Below, piece by piece: positions 48,001-56,700 of a stretch of 64,000 nt of DNA (within the stretch, counting starts at the first letter, position 1; every line of letters starts with the position of its first letter). Location of the stretch: positions 6,237,331 through 6,301,330 of the forward strand of contig OZ018328.1 of the NCBI GenBank assembly GCA_963969495.1, read 5' to 3'. The translations under genes were made by a program, and so were the position numbers. The stretch comes from Ceratothoa steindachneri (lineage: Eukaryota > Arthropoda > Malacostraca > Isopoda > Cymothoidae). Below the pieces are notes generated by a model that was given only the letters and a program-made list of their open reading frames with translations, had not been told where the DNA came from and searched no databases.

Positions 48001-51000
48001 TAACTATTAGGCAGATTCTAACGGAATCTGAAGCCCTTATGTTGTTTTACATTCTCTTTCGAATGATATAATTGACAAGGTCCTCCCAAGGTTAGTCAGG
48101 GAATTATTTGGCAATAGCATCGTAACTATTCGTCCCATTCTAACGGAATCTGAAGCCCTTATGTTGTTTTACATTATCTTTCGAATGATATAATTGCAAG
48201 GTCCTCCTAAGGTTAGTCCGGGAATTATTGAAAGTTTTGAAGGTCGTAGGTCATAAGTCAGAATAATTGACAGCACGCGACTTAAGTCTGTTGAACTTGT
48301 TATTACGGTGTGTTGCAAAGCTTGCCCTTCATTAATTAATTTGACCATTTTTAATGCATCGTAGCCATGGGCCAATTACTGCACGGACAAGTAGACCTGG
48401 TTCAAAAAGTCTCGCACCGGAGATGGAGCCCTTGGAAATAAAGGACCTGGCAGGAAACCTTCCTTAGATAACAATTGTCTTCATTAAGTCGTTGAGGTTA
48501 GAACCGCTCACAAGAACACATGCTCACAATATTGAGAGAAGCCAATTATGCATACATTCACACCCACTTACATACAATTGTAAAGAAGAAAATGAATAAG
48601 TGGGGTTCCACATGAACCGACCCACGACCCACAAAATCCACAATAAAAACTTCTCAACACTGCACTTCTACGAAATCAAAATTACCGCCTTTCTTAAGCG
48701 GATGTTGAGGTGTGAAATGTACTGGATCTTGTACGACAAACGCAAAAGTAATTCACAATGTTTGTATGCGAATGAAGCTTCCTCCCCCCCCCCCCCCCAC
48801 CTCTCCCAAACACTACAAAACTAAAACCCGTTCTTTGTACTTGGGACTGGTTCGTGTACACGGACTTGTACCCTTTTCTTTTACTTTAGCGTGATTACGG
48901 CGACTTTTTCCCCAGTAGGAGGTCGCCGGATGGGCTCTCTTAAAAAAAACAAAAAAAAACCCTCAGTCAGCCCTCTTCCTCCACACTCGTTCACAGAATT
49001 AATGAACATTTTAGGCTGCGTTGCAACTCTTCTCACACCCACGCGTATAGTCTCTTTACAAGTCTATTTCCATTCTTCTTGGATGCCCATACTACCTCAC
49101 AACCTAATTTACATCCTTCTTCACACCATAAACATCACTTACCTAGTTGTTCATTCCTCACTCTATCCACCTTTCGCACACTAAGTATCCCTCTCAAGTT
49201 GTCCATTTGCACTTCTCTCACTCCCATACATCAACACTCAAACTCTTGGTATTTACTAACGCTCTAATCGCCCCCCCCCCACCCCAAGACTTTCCTACCA
49301 TTCCAAACAGTGTGGTCCCAATCTGCTTCATCTGTTCCACTCTCCTTCACACAATGCATCTTAGATACTTGAAGCTTGGCCTTTGTTCAAGGGTGACACC
49401 ACATCCCATTCTCACTCCCAAAATACCATTACCTTACTCTTTTCTGCATTCAGTTTTTGCGCCCCTCCTTACATACCACCTACCAAAGGCCGCAATCAAC
49501 ATTTCCAAATCCCTTTCACTTTCGGCCATCACCAACACGAGGTCATCAGCATATACCAACATACTCGGATTTTTTTTTCAGCTTTCGAGAGATTTACAAT
49601 ATGCGAGAGAAAAAAAGTTCGATCAAATAAACATCTTTTCCATCGTCTGGAGATGGAAATGAAAAGAATCGAGATCTCTGCTCTCCTGCCACAACAAGTC
49701 CGATATCGCCAAGCGGCTCAACGTCAGGCGGATGACGACCGTCCACAGAGTCTCGGAGAGGCTCAAGACCTCAAGTTGCCAACCGTTTGGCTTTGAGAAA
49801 GGCCTTTGAAAGTGCTCAGAAGTGCAAAATGGCCGCGCCTAGAAGATCATCTCGCTGACCACAGTATCCAGGATCGTCAAGAGCTTGAAGAGCGTCTGTT
49901 CAGCCACTGTAGGTGAGAACAACGTCGGCAGCGCTGTCGTCGCCTTGTCAACGACTTGAAGAGTCGTGGCAATCGAATTCTCTTTTTCTTCTGATGAAAA
50001 AAAACCCTTCACGGTCGATCCGGTCATGAACAAGCAGAACGACCGCGTGCTAAGCTTCGTCCAGGATGTCTCCGAGGTCCGCTACGTGTTCACGACCAGG
50101 TACCCGGCCTCCGTGATGCTGCTCTGCTTCGAATGCCGTGGAGATTCCACCTATGTGGTCTGCGACCGGTTACAGGCTCACTACGGCCGATTACAGGGAC
50201 ATCTTGGCCACGAAAGTCCTGCCCTGGGTGAGAGAGATCACAAAGAAGGCGGATTACTTCTCTCAGCAGGATGGTGCCACGGCCAAGACCGTGCAAGAGT
50301 GGTTGGGATCAAGAGACTTTTGGCCGCCGCAGTCGCCCGACCTCACTCCCCTCGACTACAGCATGTAGGCGCATGTCGAGAGCACGGGCCAGCAAGGTCC
50401 GCCGCAGCGACGTCGATGAAATGAAGTCCTCCGTCAACCGCGTTTGTGTCAGCATAAGGAAGGACTTCGTTCGCAGTGCGTAGGAGGCTTCACGTCTTGC
50501 CTGGAGCCCGTGCTCCCTGCCGAGGGGGCGCCTACATTGATTAACACTACAATTTAAGCACATTTTTTATATGTTAAAACGATACTCTTTTGTCTAACTG
50601 AATCAAAACTATCACCGTCTCCTTTGTTGAGAGCGTCGTAACTAGTGTAACAGGACTTTTGCAACACCCGGTAGTTAGAAACCCATACGTCATCAATCTC
50701 TCATCGCTTTCCCCTCATCATATGCAATCTAAATACTCCACCATAAAGATAGTAAAGATCCATAGCAACATCAAACAAGTTTGCCTTACGTTGTCAAATC
50801 ACTCACCCTGGCTTTCACCTTAACGCACGTCGTTTCCACATAAATACTCTACACTATCGAACAATTTACCACTCACTCCGTGCTTTCTTTGCACCTGAAA
50901 TTATCCTTCTCTATCTGCACATCCATGAACACAGCAATCCCTTTCATTCCTATCCCTTGTTTTTCAGCTACCTGCCTTAGTACAAACCCTACCCGCTCCA

Positions 51001-51794
51001 TCTCCTATCATCAATCCTTTATCCTTCTTATACACCCAATCAGAATTTTCCATACACTTTGCTTACAACACTCGAGAGTTATCCTCCTATAGTTCTTGTA
51101 TTCACCTCCCTCCCCCTTTACTGTGCAGAACAGTACTATCACAGTATTCTTCTCTCTTCCTCATACACTTCTGCTTCTGAATGTCTTATTAATACAACAC
51201 ATCCACCAGTCATTCCATTGCACAATTACCACCACTTTTAGCACCCCTGACTATATCATCTACTCCAGCTGCCTTCCCATTTTTTACATTTATCACACCA
51301 CTACATGCTTATCTCCTCCATACTCGGAGTGTACCCGATTTACGCTCTCGAAGACGATCCTATTTATATTTGCAGCATGAACGTTGGCAGAGATGTTTTG
51401 AAGTGTTAGGAAATTACTTTGATTAATTAATTATTTTTGGATAACTATTGTAATGAGTTTAATTTTCACTGAGGGATTTCATTATAAGAGTTTTTTATAA
51501 CTTTTAATGTTTTGCCCACGTTTGATCATACCTACTATTCCAATGATCTTCTCCTCTCGCCGACAGGTGGAAGAACCTTCACCTAATGTGGCTCGTGTGA
51601 ACAGTCTACATCAAGAAGAGTGGGAAGCGAAAATCCTCAACGTGATGCTCGTCATCGTCATAGTAGTTGCTATAACCCTCTATATCTATTATTCTATAAA
51701 TCCCTTCTCTCAACAAGAAATCGACCAACTGCAGCAGGAAAAGTTGCAACAAATTCACAATGAGACGGCCAAAAGAGACTTTTCTGGCCTTTAA
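35883..51794 (+). CDS. SLC5-family Na+/solute cotransporter, SMIT-like, 3' part (8 exons)
   Basis: The spliced product of 468 codons covers the C-terminal two-thirds of an SLC5 transporter, a plasma-membrane protein that uses the Na+ gradient to import sugars or polyols. The SSF signature (LTIGGGLSA), [33 protein letters not shown] and [11 protein letters not shown] are all present. The Asp in SDLTS and the loop [16 protein letters not shown] resemble Na+/myo-inositol cotransporters (SLC5A3) more than SGLT1. Junction phases are 1,0,1,2,0,0,0 and all agree with GT-AG sites. The loop before the last membrane helix is very short (about a dozen residues), whereas vertebrate SMITs have a long one. 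The N-terminal exons (first membrane helices) were not found. Substrate is inferred only. Confidence 0.9.
36073..37270 (+). other. Intron 1 of the SLC5-like gene
   Basis: 1.2 kb with G-runs near 36354 and 36775. A block at 36365-36460 resembles part of the I-like LINE 5' region (23305-23400). No other coding match. Confidence 0.7.
37271..37482 (+). CDS. SLC5-like exon 2
   Basis: Acceptor ctttgctcag; donor gatcag|gtagta, phase 0. Codes [20 protein letters not shown], a spacer with one Cys, then [20 protein letters not shown] and DQ. The last stretch is a hallmark of SGLT/SMIT proteins. Confidence 0.92.
37702..37753. repeat. Inverted repeat in intron 2
   Basis: Arms gccaagcaagtga plus tatccaat (37702-37714, 37716-37723) pair perfectly with attggata plus tcacttgcttggc (37730-37737, 37741-37753). 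The loop is six bases, with a 1/3-base bulge. It would form a strong hairpin in the pre-mRNA, about 200 bases before exon 3. Confidence 0.85.
37956..38064 (+). CDS. SLC5-like exon 3
   Basis: Acceptor aaatcttgcag; donor ccag|gtaagt, phase 1. Codes [20 protein letters not shown] and [17 protein letters not shown], matching the VQR..AAKN..HAKG block of SLC5 proteins. The donor is consensus, and the intron from its first bases on is LINE-like. Confidence 0.92.
38063..39800 (+). pseudogene. I-like LINE copy filling intron 3
   Basis: Homology with the long I-like copy starts at the exon 3 donor (ggtaagtgaacactttgcca here, ggtagtgatcactttcccat at 26733). It runs through the pre-RT region to about 38700, then jumps across the RT core to [20 protein letters not shown] and LGNSER-like ORF2 text, RNase H pieces (near 38970-39330) and the ORF2 end (tttatttgac near 39795). 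The 3' UTR hairpins are missing. The copy makes up about nine tenths of the 1878-base intron. Confidence 0.8.
39795..39900. repeat. Degenerate ~33-bp repeat before exon 4
   Basis: Three loose units containing attgatacag or actgatacag followed by a ccaccc/cgccc/caccc block, with tttatttgac at both ends. It lies between the LINE end and the exon 4 polypyrimidine tract. Confidence 0.6.
39943..40225 (+). CDS. SLC5-like exon 4
   Basis: Acceptor attcctctttag; donor gggag|gtaggg, phase 2. Codes [49 protein letters not shown] and [17 protein letters not shown], then [11 protein letters not shown]. The Ser-Asp pair in LISDLTS aligns with the two Na2-site serines of SGLT1; SMIT1 also has Ser-Asp here (from memory). 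Confidence 0.93.
40226..41225 (+). other. Intron 4 of the SLC5-like gene
   Basis: 1.0 kb, containing a SINE-like copy (40570-40830), a C-run at 40845 and no coding match. Confidence 0.75.
40570..40830 (+). repeat. SINE-like family copy with tRNA-like head
   Basis: The head has gtagggggtaaagc (A-box-like) and gtgtcgggtttcagtcccag (B-box-like). The body, after an A-run, shares cgcatagccaatcacagcat, a pyrimidine tract with ttttcacac, gctgattggtgaacccatac, and cacatacccttgacgaggaa with the copies at 12290, 45290 and 62100. It ends near 40830 without the final blocks. Confidence 0.7.
41226..41394 (+). CDS. SLC5-like exon 5
   Basis: Acceptor tttcgtag; donor gaagag|gtaagt, phase 0. Codes [40 protein letters not shown] and [14 protein letters not shown], two membrane helices and the YIQ...YL.PPIAAV block of SGLT/SMIT proteins. 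Confidence 0.92.
41479..41598 (+). CDS. SLC5-like exon 6
   Basis: Acceptor catttgtag; donor aaaaat|gtaaga, phase 0. Codes [20 protein letters not shown] and [20 protein letters not shown]. The extracellular APPC...RP.F.K piece is SMIT-like. Confidence 0.92.
41770..43890 (+). pseudogene. I-like LINE copy in intron 6
   Basis: Starts in the pre-RT region (gcatgcccgccaatcttctt, matching 27107-27130) and runs through RT blocks in broken frames: [11 protein letters not shown] (42125), [18 protein letters not shown] (42440), [10 protein letters not shown] (42550), LERRLQ-like (42840), [15 protein letters not shown] (43020). RNase H fragments lie near 43580-43720. The 3' UTR ends with hairpin 1 (agccta, 43815) and hairpin 2 (gcgac/gttgc), then aggaaaaaaaag. 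Part of RNase H is deleted. Confidence 0.85.
44044..44139 (+). CDS. SLC5-like exon 7
   Basis: Acceptor catttcag; donor tggagg|gtaagt, phase 0. Codes [20 protein letters not shown] and [12 protein letters not shown], the penultimate membrane helix with the HYMY motif shared with SMITs. Confidence 0.92.
45290..45640 (+). repeat. SINE-like family copy
   Basis: Blocks in order: gtgagatcttacacttctca, cacataaccaatttcaacac, tgctttctttcctctcccgt, cacaacacattttctgtctc, gatgggtatc, ctctgacgcggaacaggtcc, ctggtgccttcgggcgcacc, cgattgtcatactcattttt, tttcattatccagttggg. A tail of ACC/ACT trinucleotides (45607-45628) follows. The head is missing. Confidence 0.8.
47988..48229. repeat. 122-bp tandem duplication
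   Basis: ggcaataacatcttaactat at 47988 recurs as ggcaatagcatcgtaactat at 48110. The shared text includes tctaacggaatctgaagccc, ttatgttgttttacatt and ctttcgaatgatataattg. Few substitutions. Confidence 0.9.
48830..48960 (+). mobile_element. I-like LINE 3' terminal fragment
   Basis: Starts in the last ORF2 codons (tacttgggactggttcgtgt, as at 410-430). After a deletion it has ggcgac (48899-48904) pairing perfectly with gtcgcc (48922-48927), then ggatgggctctcttaaaaaa. Hairpin 1 is lost. Confidence 0.8.
48985..49580 (-). pseudogene. RTE-like LINE, RT core to C-terminal region
   Basis: On the - strand, reading from about 49575: [36 protein letters not shown], then FKYL..., [11 protein letters not shown] and, in other frames, a DNLRG-like block and VYGVKKDVN. 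These match RTE-type LINEs with YADD at the catalytic site and the GRWCVRRGLKVN and FKYLG blocks (from memory). Many frameshifts. It probably belonged to the same copy as 50672-51400, split by the mariner-group element. Confidence 0.75.
49640..50671 (+). pseudogene. Tc1/mariner-group transposase copy, maT-like
   Basis: A helix-turn-helix region reads [20 protein letters not shown] near 49690. The catalytic domain has [20 protein letters not shown] (first Asp; 49985-50050), a frame change near 50130, then [17 protein letters not shown] (second Asp) and [16 protein letters not shown] (third Asp) before a TAG at 50366 where Trp is usual. About ten residues are missing between the second and third Asp relative to the DD37D spacing I recall for maT elements. 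The right end may be aacaggacttttgcaacacc (50647-50668); no left terminal repeat was found. Dead copy. Confidence 0.75.
50672..51400 (-). pseudogene. RTE-like LINE, N-terminal part of RT
   Basis: On the - strand, from about 51330: [14 protein letters not shown], then [17 protein letters not shown]-like text and [15 protein letters not shown], equivalent to the RTE series [22 protein letters not shown] and FMDLEKAYDRV. Frames are broken. It ends where the mariner-group right end begins, and the downstream RT blocks resume at 49575 beyond it. Confidence 0.7.
51567..51794 (+). CDS. SLC5-like last exon (C-terminal helix, stop)
   Basis: Acceptor ctcgccgacag|GTGGAA in phase 0, matching exon 7. Codes [20 protein letters not shown], then the helix [20 protein letters not shown] and a Gln-rich tail [20 protein letters not shown] ending KRDFSGL. 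The position (last helix near the C-terminus) fits SLC5. The assignment rests on phase, orientation and topology, since the tail itself is not conserved. Confidence 0.75.
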   Translation: MEEPSPNVARVNSLHQEEWEAKILNVMLVIVIVVAITLYIYYSINPFSQQEIDQLQQEKLQQIHNETAKRDFSGL

Positions 51795-53431
51795 TAATAG
51801 AGAGCCTACATTAAAGTTTGCAAGGACCCGCAAAATGATGCTTACAGCAAGATGTTACTGCGGGGAAGAGTCAAGATGGTAATATTTTGTTTCTGCTGCA
51901 AACGCAACACGTGAAAGGTCTTATCGCACTTTGGCTTTCAATAACCACATTACTGACGTGATATCGTCATTTGCACCTTCAATCCATGTCTGAAATAGTA
52001 GAGGTATAGAGGGTATCAGTTGGGCATTGTCTTTAAATTTATTAAGAGAACTTTTCCTGGGTTTTATTAGGAAGCTTAAGACATTTTAACGAGGGTTTAA
52101 AACCAAACAGTTTTTAGACGTTTTATCCTTGCTACTGAAGGTACTTTTATGGTTTTTTTCTCGGAAGTTATTTCAAGTTGTTAATTATGATGGCCTTTAG
52201 GTAACTGTATGCTTAAAAAAATGTGATAATAGTTTTTAAATGTGACCAAACTCCTGCAATGGGGAGGAGCAGCTCTAGCCCTAACCTCGTATAATAGGGT
52301 TGAAAAGCTAAGTTGTTGGTACATCGTAAAGATGATTAATGATGGCACGTATGGTGAGATACCACCGTTTATACTCCCATTCATGTGGAAAAATAGTCCA
52401 TTGCTATGACCATGAATTTTTCGTTCTTGCCAGTTGGACTAGTTGGGTCCATATATAATTTACTCGGTTTCCTCTTCTTGAACGGAATAGGAGGTAATTG
52501 ATCTTCTGAATGTTCAAGTTTGACAGAAATTACTTATCAAAGATCTCATTTTAGGACGCATCATGGCCTATTCCCCCCCCCTCCCATTGGCAATAAATTA
52601 AAGGTTTTGTATAGGTAACTTTAGGTATAACTACTTATTCTTTACCTTTTTTGCTATATCTACTTTTAGAAGATTTTTCATTGTTAATTTTGTGTTAATA
52701 TGCTTCTTGCCACGAAGTATGTACATTTTGCAAACCTTTGTGCTTCTTTTTAGCAATTCTTTTATACTCTATATTTAACGTGTATTTTAGTTACTATTTA
52801 AAAAATATATATAAATTCCAGCGTTAAAAATCAAGTTCCTTAAATAAAATTTCTGCATTGCTTTGTTTTACATCCTAAATGGTTATAAGGATGGTTATTA
52901 TTAAAACTTTATTAAGGATTTATGACTTTCATTTTCCCGCGAGGAATTTCTTTGTTGCTTGGATTTATCATTCTTAGGTGAAAAAAGGTCAGATACTTGG
53001 AAGAAAGGAATGAACGCATCGTATATTTTGATGGATATAACGGACTTTGCTACAAAAAGTTTCTACCTCGCTGAAGAAATAAGTTAAGCCTTAACCTAAG
53101 ACCGAAGGGTTCACCAAATAATTAAATTTTCCATTCTACAATGCGATAAAAGGGGTTTAATTCTAATCTCCATTAAAACTTCTCATTAAGTTGGAATTCA
53201 TTACTATGTTCGCTAATAGTTTAGCATATCTATGTATGAATATACTGACAACTAAACGATACCAAACTGGGTTCAGGATGTATTTTTCTTTGACACTAAA
53301 TTAAAGCTTTCTTCACAATCTTGTCTCGGGATTTCTGTATATCCAAGAACTGTTATCGGGTAAAATGCACAAGGACGATCGCATGAATACAACTACACAT
53401 AAAGTCACGTTACACCGAAAATTTGAGAACT
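51795..53431. other. Convergent 3' region between the two host genes
   Basis: AT-rich. It probably holds both 3' UTRs. Possible + strand polyadenylation signals are aataaa at 52594 and 52844; candidate - strand signals (tttatt) lie near 52910. No other gene seen. Confidence 0.5.
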
Positions 53432-53707
53432 TCATGTGGGTTGGTTTAAGACTTTAGTACAAGTGTGACAACACAATTGATAATATTTAGGGATTTTACA
53501 GTAACGGTGGAGGGTTGGTAATTGGCAAAAGGCGGAGACGTCCTTTGTACACAGCTTCTTCACTTCCAGCTCACATTTTCCTTTGTAGCAAGCTCTCATT
53601 TCACGGGGCTTTCTACCACACCTGATTCCTCCAAACATTCCAACATTGTTTTTTGCATTGCAAACAAATATGGCTTCTTGTTGCCCCATTCCGCACGTCA
53701 CTGAGCA
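53432..53707 (-). CDS. ADAMTS-like last exon: TSP1 and PLAC
   Basis: Acceptor (reverse strand) attcaatttcag|TGCTCAGTG, phase 0. Codes CSVTCGMGQQEAIFVC, MRACYKGKCELE and the PLAC cysteines from SAFCQLPTLHRYCKIPKYYQ to CCHTC, then a short tail to TGA at 53432-53434. Cys spacing fits PLAC. Confidence 0.9.
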   Translation of the reverse strand, partial: CSVTCGMGQQEAIFVCNAKNNVGMFGGIRCGRKPREMRACYKGKCELEVKKLCTKDVSAFCQLPTLHRYCKIPKYYQLCCHTCTKVLNQPT

Positions 53708-56700
53708 CTGAAATTGAATATTGCATTAAGAGTAAAATTTCTGAGTGTGAGTAAATCAAAAGCCTTAATCTTAGGTGCGTCACGAGGTGTCAACACGAAT
53801 GTGTATCATGCGCACAAATGACTGAGGTCCACCCTCAGCGTCCTCGACTGACGGGGGGGGGGGGAAGGGGCTTGCGGAGTCGGGTGTTAGTTGAGACCCC
53901 ACGTCCCTTGTAATTCGTGTTTAAAGGACACCCCAACCGAATAATGACAAGCCCGTGGTCACCAAGGGTCGCTCTTCGTTAGGTGTAGACACAAACTTTG
54001 TGGCCCAAGAGAGCTACCCGTATTTCGCTATGAGACAGTGGACGTGACCCCCCCCCCCCCCCATTAGATGGTGGTAGACAGGGTCGAAGAGGTTTTTGTG
54101 TGCCACTTTTATCGGGAATCAAACTTTGTTCATGTGTGCTAGCTAATGCGAGCTCCGAGACGGACGTTATGAGACGAGTACCCACTCGCTCGCTCTGCCC
54201 CACATCCCTCCGCCCCCCTTCGGTTCCCTCATTCACTCCCCTCCCTCGAGTCTGATTCTAGTTTATGCACCTCCCTTTCAACCCCTCCGGGTCATTCTTC
54301 CCTGCATGTTCCTTGGAACCACCGTGGAAGGGGAGTTGCACTGATTTCCAAATCATCCTTCTCCCTTCCCCCTCCTCTAGCCTCATTTGAGGCTCTCATT
54401 GCTGCCTCACGTGATGTGCCCGCTCTGTCTATTGCGGTCCTTTACCGCCCTCCCAGCTCGTCTCCGGCCTTATTTCGCGAGGAATTCAGTAACCTACTCT
54501 CCGACCTATCCTCTACTGGTTTTCTCCTTATTTTCGGTGACTTCAATCTTCCAAGCCACAATGAGACTTTTCTTGCATTCATTGACATCATCGACCTCTT
54601 CTCTCTTATACAATATGTGTCATCCCCAACACATATACATGGTAATATCCTTGACTTAGTCATCTCGAACCTCCATATATCTAATCTAACAGTAACTGAC
54701 CTTTCTAATACGATTTACGACCACTTCTTGGTCAATTTTAAATTCTATATTCCCTACCACCTACCTACTTGATCGTCCCGAGATCCTACTCCTTACATTA
54801 TAAATACTTATTATTATTACATGGTACATGTAAACATCGTTGGTAACACTACCACTACAGTGAAACCATAGATATGGTCGGATACGACCGCATTCATGCG
54901 TTGTTATAGACCCTGGTGTTGGGAACCTCGTATTGGTAGAGGACTATGAGGGCCGATTGACGTTAGTTAGTGAGTCCCGCAGACGAGTCAATGTGAAGGA
55001 TGAAAGAGGAGAGCGAGGGAAAATGCCCAAGGGGATGCGGAGTAGAGTCTGGGCGTTACCTGAGTGGGGCTCGATTCTCCAGGGTGGTGGATGGTTAATC
55101 AATAAGCGTTACCAAATGAAGTGTCTCAATTGTTCAGGAAGGGATCAATGGGCGTTAGCAGAAGAGAGGGGGAGCAACTGTAGAAGAAAGTTCGTGCGGA
55201 CAGATCAGTGAAGATGCATAGCCGCAAATATATTGGGGATGGGATGGCACGCAATCCTCTAGCTTTAGCATGGTCGCCCATGCTTACACCCGACGCCAGC
55301 CCGAAAAAGACCGTGGACGGGCATGTCGCAGCTCTCCCCTACCTTTCTTCTTCACTGACCTTATTCCTGCCCATGGGGAAACTACACTCTGCCCTTCCCT
55401 ATCCCCACTGCTTGTTTCCCGGGGGTCGTCTGTAGTGCGTGGGTCGTTGTACTTTCTCTATTTGCTCATAGAATGTGGAAGGATATGCCTAATGTGATAC
55501 GCTCCTCCCCATTCCTAGGTTCCTCGGGGCCTCCCTTCTTCTCTTTACATTTACCCGAGTTGATGGGGGGCCTGTGTACGGGTCCATGGCCGTAAAGAAC
55601 CCCCCTCCCCATACAAAATTAAATCCTTTACTATATTGTTTATAAACAAAATGGAGTTTTAAAGTGAACTGACATTTCCACTACCATATTTTTTTACTTT
55701 TCTTATGATTCCTTAGCTTATCCCTCTACGTTTTTAGTTTCCTCGTTCTCTTTTCCCTCCCCCAACCGCATATTTCGCGTGTGTAGTAGTGGCATAGTAG
55801 TAACCCTTCTTACCTCTGTCCACCCTTGCGGTTCCCAGTGGGCAGGACAAGGGAATCGATTACATGAGCGCTCATTCGGGGGTTCCATTTCTCTTCGGCA
55901 AAGCAATGGATCGACGTAATCTAAAGTCTCGGTCTGTGGGTCTTCCAAATATCGCCGTAATTCGGAATCCGGCCTCCGGGGTACGTAGCTAGATCGCCTG
56001 AATCCTTCTTCGGCGGACCCGACCTCCCTTGTCGTGTTGTCACCCGGGAGGAGTTGGGAGAAATCGTTAGCAGCCGTGGCGTAGTTGTCCGGACCGTCCT
56101 CCGTTTTCACCGGTCGATTGATCATGTTGACTTCGGGTGTGGAGGAGGCTTTTGAGATCTTTGACTCTTTTCCGTTCATGCGAACGCAAGAAACTGCTCG
56201 TAGCTGCCTCCCATGGGGCCCGCAAGTGGCGCTGCAATGTTCCCAAGGTCCGGTAATCCATCGGATGTCACACCTGTCGCAAAAGAGGAGCGATTAAAAC
56301 TAGGAATTGATGTTTATAGCTCCCTGGGAGCATATGACCTTTCTGCTCCCTCCAACCATTTGGGAAATTAAGGAAGAGAGGCTTTGATCCTACACCCTGG
56401 CTGTAGGCCACGCCTAAAACCATAGAAATCAAATCGTCCATCGTCATCACAACCGTAATAACCAAATATTTGGCCCCCACGTGAATTTACGCTCTAGAAA
56501 TGGGGAGGGGGATGCTGGTTAAGCCCGGCATCTCCACTCGTTTCAGGATCGTTGAAAACTTTATAACGACTCGCAGCTAACATCACATTTGCGTGAACCA
56601 GTTTTCATTAGTTCTCATGAAGCCCAAGTCAATTCTATCAATTTAAAGAGATAATATAAAAAAGATAAAATTATAATTTTTCCTTACACTATTTTTTCAT

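Larger units (their letters stand above)
44140..48829 (+). other. Intron 7, left part: repeats, no exon recognised
   Basis: Includes a SINE-like copy (45290-45640), several C/G runs, a 122-bp tandem duplication (47988-48229) and otherwise unrecognised DNA. A skipped phase-0 exon for the long cytoplasmic loop could hide here, but none was found by eye. Confidence 0.6.
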
